Shown in pieces: positions 15,718 through 26,410 of a stretch of 64,000 bases of DNA. A program made the position numbers and the translations under genes. The notes under the pieces are model-generated. The model had not been told where the DNA came from and searched no databases. It saw only the letters and a list, made by a program, of their open reading frames with translations. Positions within the stretch are counted from its first letter, which is position 1. Each line of letters opens with the position of its first letter. Source of the stretch: Collimonas arenae (GTDB lineage Bacteria; Pseudomonadota; Gammaproteobacteria; Burkholderiales; Burkholderiaceae_D); the NCBI RefSeq assembly GCF_001584165.1, contig NZ_CP013233.1, positions 3,790,620-3,854,619 on the forward strand, read 5' to 3'.

Positions 15718-18480
15718 ATGAATCTGAATATTCTCAAAGAAACATTCGTTAGCTTTGTTCACACGCATGGCATGGACCGCCACTTCCGTCGGCTTGCTCC
15801 CGACATGTTCCGCAGCACGCCGGTTACCAAAGAAGTGCCGCATACGCTGGCGGAAACCTTGTCAACAGCGGCGCACGTTGACATCAACGAGCTGTTCAAG
15901 ACCTTACACAGTCGTGCCGATGGCCTGACCGAGGCGGAAGCGGACGACATCCGCGCCACGGTTGGTCCAAATGAGGTCGAGCACGAAAAGCCGATCTCCA
16001 AGTGGGTTCACTTGTGGCAATGTTACAAAAACCCGTTCAACCTGCTGCTGACTGTGCTGGCCACCGTGTCTTACCTGACGGAAGACATGAAAGCGACCAT
16101 CGTCATCGGTTCGATGGTGGTACTGTCGACGCTGCTGCGCTTTGTTCAGGAATCGCGCTCCAACACCGCCGCCGATAAGCTCAAGGCGATGGTCAGCAAT
16201 ACCGCCACCGTGCTGCGCCACGATCTGGCCGAAGACATTGCCGAAGAAGCCCTGCGCTACTTCGACGTGACTCTGCATCCGAAGGGTGCGCGCCGCATCG
16301 AATTGCCGATCAAGAAATTGGTGCCGGGCGATATCGTCCAGCTATCCGCCGGCGACATGATCCCGGCCGACCTGCGCCTGCTGACCGCCAAGGACCTGTT
16401 TATCAGTCAGGCCGCCATGACCGGCGAATCGCTGCCAGTAGAAAAATTCGTGGTCCATCGCGGCGCTACCACCACCAACCCGCTAGAACTGGATAACCTG
16501 TGCTTCATGGGCACCAACGTGGTCAGCGGGTCCGCCACTGCCATTGTCGTTACCACCGGCAACCGCACCTACTTTGGCGCCTTGGCCGAACGCGTCACCG
16601 CCTCCGACCGTACGCCGACAGCATTCCAGTCCGGCGTCAACAAGGTTAGCTGGCTGCTGATCCGCTTCATGATGGTGATGACGCCGGTCGTGTTTTTCCT
16701 GAATGGCTTGACCAAGGGCGACTGGCTGGAAGCGTTCCTGTTTGCGATGTCGATTGCGGTTGGCCTGACACCGGAAATGCTGCCGATGATCGTTACCTCG
16801 ACATTGGCCAAGGGCGCAGTCGCCCTGTCGCGCAAGAAGGTCATCGTCAAGCGTCTCGATGCGATCCAGAACTTCGGCGCGATGGACGTGCTGTGCACCG
16901 ACAAGACAGGCACCCTGACCCAGGACAAGATTTTCCTGGAACGCCACACCGACATCCTCGGCGAACAAGACGACCTGGTGCTGGAATATGCCTATCTCAA
17001 CAGCCACTATCAAACCGGCCTGAAAAACCTGCTCGATGTCGCCGTGCTGGAACACGCCGAACTGCAGCGCGAAATGGCGCTGGCTTCGGCTTATCGCAAG
17101 GTCGATGAAATCCCGTTCGATTTCCAGCGCCGCCGCATGTCGGTGGTGGTCAGCGAACGTGAAGACCATCACGAGCTGATCTGCAAAGGCGCGGTCGAGG
17201 AAATCGTGTCGGTTTGTACCCACGCCCGTCACAACGGCGAAGTGGTGCCGTTCACCAAGGAACTGCTGCAGGAAATCTACGAAACTACGTCCAGTCTGAA
17301 TGCCGAAGGCTTGCGCGTGGTAGCGGTAGCGGCCAAGGATCTGCCGCCGACCAAGGAAGTGTATGGCGTCGCCGATGAAAGCGATCTGGTCCTGATCGGC
17401 TACATCGCCTTCCTTGATCCGCCAAAGGAATCCACCAAACCGGCGCTCGACGCACTGAAGGCGCACGGCATTACGGTCAAGATCCTGACCGGCGACAACG
17501 AACTGGTGACAGCCAAGATCTGCCGCCAGGTCGGCCTTGCCGTAGACGGCATGCTGCTCGGTAACGACGTCGAGAAAATGAGTGACGCCGACCTCGCGGT
17601 CGCAGTCGACACCACTACCGTATTCGCCAAACTCAGCCCGACCCACAAGGAACGCATCGTGCGTGTACTGCACGACAAGGGCCACGTGGTCGGCTTCATG
17701 GGCGATGGCATCAATGATGCGCCGGCGCTGCGCGCCGCCGATATCGGCATCTCGGTCGACACCGCAGTCGACATCGCCAAGGAAGCCGCCGACATCATCC
17801 TGCTGGAAAAGAGCTTGATGGTGCTGGAAGAAGGCGTGCTGGAAGGCCGCAAGACCTTCGCCAACATGCTGAAGTACATCAAGATGACAGCCAGTTCGAA
17901 CTTCGGCAACGTGTTCTCGGTACTGGTGGCTAGCGCCTTCTTGCCGTTCTTGCCGATGCTGCCGTTGCATCTGTTGGTGCAGAACCTGCTGTACGATATC
18001 TCGCAGATCACGATTCCGTTCGATAACGTCGACAAGGAATTCCTGGAAAAACCGCAGCGCTGGAACGCCGGCGAAATCGGTCGTTTCATGGTGTTCTTCG
18101 GTCCGATCAGCTCGATTTTCGACATCACCACCTTCGCCCTGATGTGGTACATCTTCGGCGCCAATACGCCGGAACATCAAACCCTGTTCCAGTCCGGCTG
18201 GTTCATCGAAGGCCTGCTGTCGCAAACGCTGATCGTGCACATGATCCGCACCCGCAAGATTCCATTCTTCCAGAGCCGCGCGTCGTGGGCGCTGATGAGC
18301 ATGACCATCATCATCATGCTGGTCGGGATTCTGCTGCCGATGTCGCCACTGGCGCACTACTTCAAGCTGCAGGCTTTGCCGCTGACCTACTTCCCATGGT
18401 TGCTGCTGATCCTGGTGGCGTATGCGGTGCTGACGCAGGCGATGAAGGGCTGGTATGCCCGCCGCTACGGCTGGCAGTAA
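15718..18480 (+). CDS. mgtA: Magnesium-translocating P-type ATPase MgtA
   Basis: A 920-residue P3B-type ATPase that imports Mg2+ at the cost of ATP across the inner membrane. It shows the actuator motif TGES (AAMTGESLPVEKF), the phosphorylated aspartate in CTDKTGTLTQD, and the hinge motif GDGINDAPALRAAD. C-terminal membrane segments include LLVQNLLYDISQITIPFDNV, typical of MgtA/MgtB. AAGAAG lies upstream of ATG 15718. I see no convincing Mg2+-sensing leader in the 300 bp upstream. Confidence 0.96.
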   Translation: MNLNILKETFVSFVHTHGMDRHFRRLAPDMFRSTPVTKEVPHTLAETLSTAAHVDINELFKTLHSRADGLTEAEADDIRATVGPNEVEHEKPISKWVHLWQCYKNPFNLLLTVLATVSYLTEDMKATIVIGSMVVLSTLLRFVQESRSNTAADKLKAMVSNTATVLRHDLAEDIAEEALRYFDVTLHPKGARRIELPIKKLVPGDIVQLSAGDMIPADLRLLTAKDLFISQAAMTGESLPVEKFVVHRGATTTNPLELDNLCFMGTNVVSGSATAIVVTTGNRTYFGALAERVTASDRTPTAFQSGVNKVSWLLIRFMMVMTPVVFFLNGLTKGDWLEAFLFAMSIAVGLTPEMLPMIVTSTLAKGAVALSRKKVIVKRLDAIQNFGAMDVLCTDKTGTLTQDKIFLERHTDILGEQDDLVLEYAYLNSHYQTGLKNLLDVAVLEHAELQREMALASAYRKVDEIPFDFQRRRMSVVVSEREDHHELICKGAVEEIVSVCTHARHNGEVVPFTKELLQEIYETTSSLNAEGLRVVAVAAKDLPPTKEVYGVADESDLVLIGYIAFLDPPKESTKPALDALKAHGITVKILTGDNELVTAKICRQVGLAVDGMLLGNDVEKMSDADLAVAVDTTTVFAKLSPTHKERIVRVLHDKGHVVGFMGDGINDAPALRAADIGISVDTAVDIAKEAADIILLEKSLMVLEEGVLEGRKTFANMLKYIKMTASSNFGNVFSVLVASAFLPFLPMLPLHLLVQNLLYDISQITIPFDNVDKEFLEKPQRWNAGEIGRFMVFFGPISSIFDITTFALMWYIFGANTPEHQTLFQSGWFIEGLLSQTLIVHMIRTRKIPFFQSRASWALMSMTIIIMLVGILLPMSPLAHYFKLQALPLTYFPWLLLILVAYAVLTQAMKGWYARRYGWQ

Positions 18481-18540
18481 GAACCGCTGCCAAAGGGTGC
18501 GGCGGAAGTGAGCATCTGAACCGGCACTTCCGTCGCCAAC

Positions 18541-18570
18541 AAAAAAGCCAATCGATCGATTGGCTTTTTT
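18541..18570. terminator. Bidirectional rho-independent terminator
   Basis: AAAAAA-GCCAATCGATCGATTGGC-TTTTTT is a perfect stem with A and T runs on both sides. It closes mgtA on the plus strand and the converging DUF1345 gene on the minus strand. Confidence 0.92.
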
Positions 18571-18593
18571 ACGTCCAGTCGCCGCGCAGAAAT

Positions 18594-19243
18594 TTATCCG
18601 ACCAGGCCGGCAGCGATATTGATCGACAAGCCCAGGATCGCCGAATTGAACAGGAAGGTCAGCACCGACTGCATCAGGACGATCTTGCGCATCGGCCGGG
18701 TCATGATGCTGATATCGGAGGTCTGTACGGCCACGGCCATCGTGAACGAAAAATACAGAAATCCCAGTAATCGGGATTGATCTCATCGTCGGGAAAACGT
18801 AGCGGCAGCTTGTCGATGCTGCAGGCATAGAACAGCCGCGCGTAATGCAATGCGAAGATGGTGCCAAGCAGGAACCACGAACCAAGCACAGTCATGCCGG
18901 TGAACAGATAGCGCAGTTCTTTTGGCCCCGGCAAGAAATCCTTCGCTTGCGTCAGTCCAAGCACCACGGCGCCGATGCTTGAGACTGCAGCAATGCAGAT
19001 CAGGACCAGAATCATGGTGTCGTTCTCATCCTCCACCGCAGCGCGCAGTTTGACCTGAGCGCAACTGGCCCGGGTCATCATCCACCAGAGCATGGCCAGG
19101 TAGGACCATACGCCGGCGTTCCAGCCAACCAGGGCGCGGGTCAGATGGGAGCCGATGGGAATAACCGCCCAGGCTGCAAAGCCAATCGCCAGCGCGATCA
19201 CCAGACGCGGGTGGGTGTGAAAAATCAGACGGCTTATGCGCAT
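18594..19243 (-). CDS. DUF1345 family membrane protein, frame broken by one base
   Basis: A five- to six-helix membrane protein ([52 protein letters not shown]). The first frame runs to [11 protein letters not shown] and then derails; one extra base near 18756-18763 restores [18 protein letters not shown] and the last helix [15 protein letters not shown] to TAA at 18594-18596, giving about 216 residues, the normal DUF1345 length. [17 protein letters not shown] is the family signature. Function unknown. Confidence 0.85.
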
Positions 19244-19417
19244 GGTTCGAATGTCCTTGGTTGAATGCGATATCGATTACGGCACGGCAGGCGGAAAAAC
19301 CGCTGCATCGTTTTTTAAATCGATAGCATATTGCAACTATGGACTTTCGTGTTGCGCGATGACGTTGAGGGCGATAGCGGCGCGGCGCCGCGAGTTACCA
19401 AGCTGGATAACGAAAAA

Positions 19418-19443
19418 TGGATTCCCGCGTTTGCGGGAATGAC
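19418..19443. repeat. REP-like palindrome
   Basis: TGGATTCCCGCG-TTTG-CGGGAATGACG is a single unit of the family seen as a pair at 9391-9461. Confidence 0.65.
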
Positions 19444-19502
19444 GCGTACCGAGACGGGCGCCCAAATCGTAGGGTAGATTTCTTCTCCCTATCGATTCTT
19501 GA

Positions 19503-19538
19503 AAATAAAAATGCCGTTCAGTCTTCACCGAACGGCAT
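19503..19538 (-). terminator. Rho-independent terminator of the efflux operon
   Basis: On the minus strand ATGCCGTTC-(10)-GAACGGCAT is followed by TTTTATTTT. It lies 21 bp after the stop of the RND transporter gene. Confidence 0.88.
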
Positions 19539-19559
19539 CATGACAAAGCGCGCTGTTAC

Positions 19560-22500
19560 CTAGGACGGTTTTAGCTCGGACGCCGCAGGGTGAGCGGCCG
19601 CAGCGTGTTTCTTCCTGAACTTCTTGGATGTCCACACCAGCAAGTCATCCACATAGGTGAACACGACTGGAATCACCAGCAGGCTCAAGAAAGTGGATGT
19701 GACCAGTCCGCCAATCACGGCAATTGCCATCGGTCCGCGGAAGCTGCTATCGGCTCCCCAGCCAATCGCAATCGGCAGCATGCCGGCGCCCATCGCGATA
19801 GTGGTCATCACAATCGGCTGGGCGCGCTTGTGGCAGGCATCCATCAATGCATCGAAACGATTCAAGCCGTGATCGCGGCGAGCGACGATGGCGTATTCGA
19901 CTAGCAGGATCGAATTCTTCACCGCAATTCCCATCAGCATCAACAAACCGATCAGCGACGGCATCGAGAACGAATTGTGCGTAATCAGCAAGGCTGCGAA
20001 AGCACCGCCGATCGACAGCGGTAATGCCGCCAGAATTGTCACCGGTTGCAGGAAGCCCTTGAACAGCAGCACCAGCACCATGTACACACACAGCACGCCA
20101 GTCAGCATCGCCAGGCCAAAGCCGGAGAACAGTTCTTTCATCACTTCGGCATCGCCCAGCTCGCCGCGCTTGACGTTGGGCGGCAAGTTCTTCAGGTTCG
20201 GTAACTGGTTGACCTTGGCCAGCACTTCGCCCAGCTCATGTCCGTTCAATTCGACGTGAATGATGACGCGGCGGTTGCGGTCAATGCGGTCGATGCGCGC
20301 CGGGCCGCTGTCGAAGCGAATGTCGGCGACCGAATTCAATGGGACATTGCCCTTCTTCCCTGGCACAGACAGGCGTTCCAGCACGCTGATGTCCTGGCGC
20401 GCGGATTCCGGCAGACGCACCCGGATCGGCACCTGGCGTTCCGGCAGATTCAGCTTGGCCAGCGACTGGTCGTAATCGCCGGCGGTTGCTACGCGCAAGG
20501 TTTCGCCGATTGCCGAGGCAGTTACGCCAAGATCGGCGGCTTTGGCAAAATTCGGGGTCACGATGATCTCCGGCCGCACCAGGCTGATACTGGAGATGAT
20601 GTTACCCAGGCCGGGAATCGTACGAATTTCACGTTCCACCGCTTTGGTCACCGCGCTCAATGCCTGCGGATCGTCGCCTGACAGCAACAGTTGCAATTCT
20701 TCGCCGTTACCACCGGCGCCGACAGTCACCCGTACGCCCGGCAATTTGCCCAGCATTTCGCGCAGTTCGGTATCCACCTCGGTCTGGCTGCGTTTGCGCT
20801 CCGGACGATCTTTCAGCAGCACGGTCAATTTCGAACGTCGCGCTTCGTCGCCGCCGATAGCGCTATACACCTGTTCAACGTCCTTGTTTTGCATGATCAG
20901 ACGCCGCGCCTCCTCGGAGCTGGCCTTGGTGTCGGCAAGCACACTACCTGGCGGCAGTTCCAGCGATACCTGCGTCTGGCCGCGGTCGCTTGGCGGAATG
21001 AAGCCGGTCGGCAGGAATGGGATCATGGCCAACGAGCCTGCAAAAAAGACTGCCGCCATCACCATGGTTTTGACGCGATGATGCAGGCACCAGGAAACGA
21101 TGGCCAGATACCAGTTCATCAGGCGGCTGTCTTTCTGCGCATGGACGATAGGTTTCAGCAGATAAGCCGCCATCATCGGCGTCAGCAGACGCGCCACCAC
21201 CAGCGATGCCGTCACGGCAATGGCCGCGGTCCAGCCGAACTGCTTGAAGTATTTGCCGACGATGCCGCTCATGAACGCAGTCGGCAGGAACACCGCCACC
21301 AGCGTAAAGGTGGTGGCAACCACCGCCAAGCCGATTTCATCCGCCGCTTCCAATGCTGCCTGATAGGCGGTTTTTCCCATGCGCAGGTGGCGCACGATGT
21401 TTTCGATTTCGACAATCGCATCGTCGACCAGGATGCCGATCACCAACGCCAGCGACAGCAAGGTCACGCCGTTGAGCGAAAAGCCGAGGTAATTCATCAC
21501 CAGGAAGGTCGGGATGATGGACAAAGGCAGCGCCGCGGCGGCCACCAACGTGGCGCGCCAGTCGCGCAAGAACACCCAAACCACCAGCACCGCCAGCAAT
21601 GCTCCCTCGTACAACAGTGACATCGAACCTTCGTAATTTTCCTGAACCGCATCGACGTTGTTGAACGCTTCCGCGATCTTGACGTGCTTCTCTTTTGCCG
21701 TCAGGTCGTCGATGGCCTTGCGCACCGCCTTGGCCACCGTGATTTCACTGGCGCCCTTGCTGCGCGTGATTTCAAAGCCGACGACCGGCTTGCCATCGAG
21801 CAGCGTCAGCGCAGTACGCTCGCCGATGCCGTCGGTCACCTTGGCGACCTGATCCAGGCGAATGATGTGACCATCCGGCAAAGCCATTTGCAAGGCGGCG
21901 ATTTCAGCCACATTGCCCACCGTGCCGATGGTGCGGACCGACTGACGCGCACCGCTGATATCAGCCTTGCCACCTGGCGACTCCTGCTGCACGCGCTGCA
22001 GCTGGCGAGAAATATCCGCTGCCGAAACATTCAGCGCCGCCATCCGTTCCGGATCCAGTTCGACCAAGGCTTCACGGTTGACGCCGCCGACACGGGATAT
22101 CCGTCCGACGCCAGGAACCGACAGCAAAGCCTTGGAAACAGTGTTGTCGACAAACCAGGACAACGCTTCTTCATCCAGTTGATCGGACTTGACCGTATAG
22201 GTGAGAATCGGTTGGCCCGAGGTGCTGGCCTTCGAATAGACCGGATCACGCACATCCACCGGCAAATCGCTGCGGATGCGGTTGACGGCATCGTGCACAT
22301 CGTCCATTGCTTCCTGCAAATCCTTCTCAAGGCGGAATTCAATGGTGGTATCGACCACACCATCATTGATGGTGGTGTAGATGTGGCGGATATCGGTAAT
22401 GGTAGCGACCGAATTTCAATCTTGCGGGCGACCTCGGTTTCCAGCTGCGACGGCGAAGCGCCCGGCAAGCTGGTGGTCACCGTGATGAACGGAAATTCGA

Positions 22501-22618
22501 TATCCGGGGAATCCTGCACCATCATGCTTTTGAAACTCATCAGCCCCATGACGGTGAGCATGATGAACAGCAGGATGGCCGGAACCGGATGCTTGATCGA
22601 GAGAGCGGAAAAATTCAT
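19560..22618 (-). CDS. RND multidrug efflux transporter, frame broken by one base
   Basis: Inner-membrane proton/drug antiporter of the HAE1 (AcrB/MdtB-like) type. The N-terminus (MNFSALSIKHPVPAILLF, PDIEFPFITVTTSLPGASPS) runs to ARKIE, and the remainder (TTIEFRLEKDLQEAMDDVHD onward) is in the next frame. One extra A in GAAATT at 22411-22417 restores the join and about 1019 residues. The TM4 motif GILVDDAIVEIENIVRHLRM with the paired aspartates is present, as are FLPTGFIPPSDRGQ and the C-terminal GLLMLMGIAVKNSILLVEY. It is the last gene of the operon. Confidence 0.93.
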
Positions 22619-22631
22619 GGCCGGTCCTCGC

Positions 22632-23840
22632 TTACTTCATTGCCAGCGGCGCGGCATTCACCACGGCCGGCTTGGCTGCCGGTTTGACGACAGGCGCCGA
22701 TACCGGTGTTGCCGTTGCAGAGGGCACCACGCTCACCGTATCGCCATCAGCCAGGAAGCCGGCACCTTGCGACACCAGCGTCATGTCCTTGGTAATGCTG
22801 CTGGCGCCGCTGGTGACTTCAATACGATCGCCGACGCGGCGGCCCAGGGTGATCTTGGTTTGCGTAACCTTGTCGTCCTTGCCCAACTGATAGACGTAAC
22901 TGAAGCCATCGCGCATCACGACCGCACTCTGCGGCAGGGTCAGCGCCTCGGCATGTCCCAGCACAAACTCGCCAGTGCCAAACATGCCGGCATGGGCGTT
23001 GCCCGGCACCGGCAGATCGACATAGACCAGTGCATTACGGGTCACCGGATCGGCCGTCGGCGCAATCATGCGAACCTTGCCATCTACAGTGACACCATTG
23101 GTGACATGCAGTTTGACGGCCTGACCCGGTTTGATCTGCAACAGGTCGGTGGCATTCACTTCAGCACGCCACTCAAGGCGATTCTGACGAATCAGCCGGA
23201 ACAACTCCTGACCTTGCGACGCCACCGCGCCAACTGTTGCCGTGCGCGACGAAATGACGCCATCGTCGGGTGCCACCACCTGCGTCTGACGCAAGCGGAT
23301 CTCTTGCATGTCCAGGCTGGCCTGGGCCGATAGCAAGCGCGCCTTGGTGCTGCGTTCCGCAATCTCGTATTGCGTGGTCTGCTGCGCACTCAATGCGCCG
23401 CTGTTAGCCAGCGTATGGGCACGCTCGGCATTCGATTGCGCCTCCGCCAAGGCGGCCCGCGCCTCCTCCACTGCCGCTTTCTGCTGGGCCACTTGGGCTG
23501 CGACGCTTTCGCTGGTGAAGCGCGCCAGCACCTGGCCGCGCTTGACGACGTCGCCGACGTTGACGCGCACTTCCGCCAGCTGGATGCCGCCCAGTTCGCT
23601 GCCGACGATGGCTTCCTGCCAGGCGGCGACGCTGCCGTTTGCCGTGAACGACATCGGCCAGTCCGCACTTTGCGGCTTGGTGGTGGTAACCGTCAGCGAG
23701 GCCTTCGGTTTGGCGTCGGCACTTGCGGCACTCTTGTCCGTCGTCTTGGCGTGATTCGCCGTCGTGGCCCACAATCCGATCGCGCCCAACACAACGATGA
23801 CGCCGACCGATGCTGTCTGTTTTAAAGATGGCTTTTTCAT
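22632..23840 (-). CDS. RND efflux periplasmic adaptor protein (MFP)
   Basis: A 402-residue membrane fusion protein linking the RND pump to the outer-membrane channel. From ATG 23840 it has a signal/anchor segment (VGVIVVLGAIGLWAT), a lipoyl half-motif (EAIVGSELGGIQLAEVRVNV, GDVVKRGQVLAR), a coiled-coil hairpin (QQKAAVEEARAALAEAQ and repeats) and a beta-barrel domain. The longer frame to 23966 overlaps the upstream gene and lacks a signal sequence at its end, so I chose 23840. It ends 13 bp before the pump gene. Confidence 0.92.
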   Translation of the reverse strand: MKKPSLKQTASVGVIVVLGAIGLWATTANHAKTTDKSAASADAKPKASLTVTTTKPQSADWPMSFTANGSVAAWQEAIVGSELGGIQLAEVRVNVGDVVKRGQVLARFTSESVAAQVAQQKAAVEEARAALAEAQSNAERAHTLANSGALSAQQTTQYEIAERSTKARLLSAQASLDMQEIRLRQTQVVAPDDGVISSRTATVGAVASQGQELFRLIRQNRLEWRAEVNATDLLQIKPGQAVKLHVTNGVTVDGKVRMIAPTADPVTRNALVYVDLPVPGNAHAGMFGTGEFVLGHAEALTLPQSAVVMRDGFSYVYQLGKDDKVTQTKITLGRRVGDRIEVTSGASSITKDMTLVSQGAGFLADGDTVSVVPSATATPVSAPVVKPAAKPAVVNAAPLAMK

Positions 23841-23865
23841 GAAAGTACTCTTTGCTTGTCTGGTA

Positions 23866-25323
23866 TTAAGAACGATCGGATTGGGATGTCGCTGCCGGTA
23901 CTGCAGATAGCTTGGCGTCTTGCTGCCAGCCTCCGCCCAATGCCTTGTACAGTGCGATCCAGGCATTGACGTGATCGCGCTGCACGCTGATCACGGTTTG
24001 CTGGGCCGCCAGGAAAGTACGGCGAGCATCTTCCAGTTCAAACAGGCTGCCGCTGCCGGCCTTGAACTTGTCGTCGTTGGCGCGGTAGTAGTTCTCATAG
24101 TCACGCGATGCTGCGGCCGCATCGGCCTCACGGCGCGCAGCCGCATCCAGGCGCAACAGCGCCTCTTCGATTTCACGCACCGCGCTGCGCACATGCAACT
24201 GATAACCGGCATACGCTTCGTCGTAGCGCGCTTGCGCCAGGTCGACCGCTGCGCGGCGGCGGCCGCCATCGAACAGCGGCAAGCTGATCGACGGACCGAA
24301 CGACCAGGTGTTGGAACGGCTGTTCTGGCCGTCGAAGCGCAAGCCGCCGACACCGATGCTGCCCATCAGAGAAATCTTTGGATAGCGATCAGCCTGAGCG
24401 ACATTGATGTCAGCGCTGGCAGCGGCCAGAGTGCGCTCGGCCACCGCGATATCGGGACGCTGCGAGATAGTCTGTGCCGGAATGCCGTCGACCGTGATGC
24501 TATGCGGCTGCGGCAAGCGATCGCTGGCGCCGAGCTTGGCGCGCAGGGCCGGTTCCGGGATGTCGGTCAAGGCCACCAACGCTTTGACGTCGAGATCACA
24601 TTCGGCGCGCTGTACGATCAACTTCTGCCGCGCATCGGCGGTCGAGGCGTTGATCAATGCACCGTCGGCCGGCGCGGTAAATCCAGCCTTGATCTTGAGT
24701 GCGGTCAGTTGGGCGGTCTGCTCACGCGACGTCAGGTCCTGCGCCAGCATCGCTGCGGTCGCTTCGCAGGCACGGTAATTGACCAGCGTGCTGCCGACTT
24801 CGGCCGCCAGCGAAACCCGGGTGCCGTACCAATCGGCATTGCTGGCTGCCAGGCGTGCATCAGCGGCATCGATCGCTTTGCGTTTACCGCCGAACAGATC
24901 GAGCTCCCAGCTGGCGTCAAACGTCGCGCTGCTGCTGGTGGAGACAAAAGCGGTTTCGCCGCTGAACGATTTGCTGCGTGTGCTGCTGGCATTGGCTGCC
25001 AGCGACGGATACAGTGCGCTACCGGACGAGGCGGCGTTGGCGCGCGCCTGCGCTATGCGCGCCAAGGCTTGCGCCAGCGTTGGATTACTGGCCTCCACCG
25101 CGCCCACCAGCTCACCGACCAGAGGGTCGTCGAATTGCGACCACCAGCGCGTCAGGTCCGTCGTGCCGCGATCCGCCGCCGGTGTCGGCAGCTTGGTCTG
25201 GAATTCGGGCAAAACAGCTTTCGATGACACTGCCGGTGTAGGTACCTGGTAGGTAGGCCCAACGACGCAACCGGCGATCGCGGACAGCAGGGGTACGCTG
25301 CCGAGAATCTGAAGTAAACGCAT
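23866..25323 (-). CDS. Outer-membrane efflux lipoprotein (NodT/OprM family)
   Basis: A 485-residue outer-membrane factor of the TolC superfamily. It has a lipoprotein signal with lipobox near LSAIAGC, and the NodT/OprM family markers WELDLFGGKRKAIDAADARL, SQRPDIAVAERTLAAASADI and GPSISLPLFDGGRRRAAVDL. First gene of the three-gene efflux operon; no regulator gene adjoins it. Confidence 0.93.
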   Translation of the reverse strand: MRLLQILGSVPLLSAIAGCVVGPTYQVPTPAVSSKAVLPEFQTKLPTPAADRGTTDLTRWWSQFDDPLVGELVGAVEASNPTLAQALARIAQARANAASSGSALYPSLAANASSTRSKSFSGETAFVSTSSSATFDASWELDLFGGKRKAIDAADARLAASNADWYGTRVSLAAEVGSTLVNYRACEATAAMLAQDLTSREQTAQLTALKIKAGFTAPADGALINASTADARQKLIVQRAECDLDVKALVALTDIPEPALRAKLGASDRLPQPHSITVDGIPAQTISQRPDIAVAERTLAAASADINVAQADRYPKISLMGSIGVGGLRFDGQNSRSNTWSFGPSISLPLFDGGRRRAAVDLAQARYDEAYAGYQLHVRSAVREIEEALLRLDAAARREADAAAASRDYENYYRANDDKFKAGSGSLFELEDARRTFLAAQQTVISVQRDHVNAWIALYKALGGGWQQDAKLSAVPAATSQSDRS

Positions 25324-26410
25324 CTTTCTCCCTTACTTTTAGTTTTTTGAAGCTCCCAGATGGGATGGGTTATTGGTTTTATGCTCTTTGACTGCGTATG
25401 GCTCGATCCCTGCCCCCACTCCCCTGATTTATCCCGGAAAAGTGAGTCTCGCCACTGTAGAGTGGAAAATTGCCGCTTGGTACTTGATTGCGACGATACG
25501 CAGGATTTGTGGGACAAATTGACAAAAACGAGGGTCAGAATGCTGGAGGTTGCGCCAGGCCGACTTCCTCGAAAAATTTGCAAAAAAATAATGTATGGCT
25601 ATAACAACGGCTTCCTGCTGAAACCGACAAATTTCTCGACGGCAATCATAACTTGCTTCGCATCTGTTCCGTAAATATTTACCTAGGGAAAATCAACAAA
25701 AGATTAGCAAATCCGGCAATCAGTTTGTGTGTTTTTTTGTTCGCAAGCCTTGATCGCGCAGACCAGCCAGCAACGCGAGATTGATCCGGGTCGATCAGGC
25801 TGCTTTGAGCCAGACGAAATGCACCATGAATTCCGACACGATATTTATGTCGGAAGTTTCATATCTTTGAACCATGATTTTAGTCAAATCAATGAGTTAC
25901 ATACCAAAGAATTATCTACTTTTGTCCTCAATATTCACCTAACTTTGAACTTTCACGGTTTTCGTTCATTTAACTCTGAATTTTTGGGTAATTCCTCCGT
26001 AGTTTGGTGCGTAAGGCCAGAGCATGCCGAATTTTGCGTTTATGTCGCCACATCGACTGTTTACATAATTTAGTTGAACCCGTCTCACTATACGATTTGG
26101 CAAAGTGCCGCTCTCTTGAATCGTCAGCACGCCGCTTTTCTATCTTTGCTCTTAATAGTACGCCGCGCCCTCAGTGGCTGGAGCTCCAGCCACCAACGTG
26201 AAAATTGAGCTTGCGAATATAGAGCCTGTTCAAAACTCACGTATCAAACAATCTCCGTGCAAGCAAATTCTTGACTTGCAGGATCGATTTTAATTGCCAT
26301 TTTGAAATACTAAAGAGACAATTACAATTGCCACTTTTACTCAATTTCAATATTGACTTTGTATCTGGCACGACGACAGCGCCGCCCTCAACTTCCCTTC
26401 ATACTCCTCA
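25324..26410. other. Junction without a recognisable gene
   Basis: Nearly 1.1 kb of more AT-rich DNA between the efflux operon and the defence-like island. It should hold the operon promoter near 25330-25400. Several short open frames exist (for example 25729-26073 on the plus strand), but none has a known motif or a convincing ribosome site. It contains a perfect 20-bp palindrome at 26174-26193. I read it as the left boundary of the acquired region. Confidence 0.5.
26174..26193. repeat. Perfect 20-bp palindrome
   Basis: GTGGCTGGAGCTCCAGCCAC is an exact palindrome 218 bp upstream of the 1157-residue gene. Without a loop it is better as a dimer binding site than as a terminator. No second copy seen. 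Confidence 0.55.

Noticed and set aside
16483..18885. 800-codon open frame on the minus strand
   Set aside because: It is antisense to mgtA; His/Arg/Gln-rich composition is typical of the shadow of a GC-rich gene.
20691..21620. 309-codon open frame on the plus strand
   Set aside because: Antisense to the RND transporter gene; no motif.
21684..23333. 549-codon open frame on the plus strand
   Set aside because: Antisense to the RND and adaptor genes; no motif, shadow composition.
23920..25227. 435-codon open frame on the plus strand
   Set aside because: Antisense to the outer-membrane efflux protein gene; shadow of a GC-rich coding sequence.
25729..26073. 114-codon plus-strand frame in the junction region
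   Set aside because: No ribosome site, no motif, composition not clearly coding.
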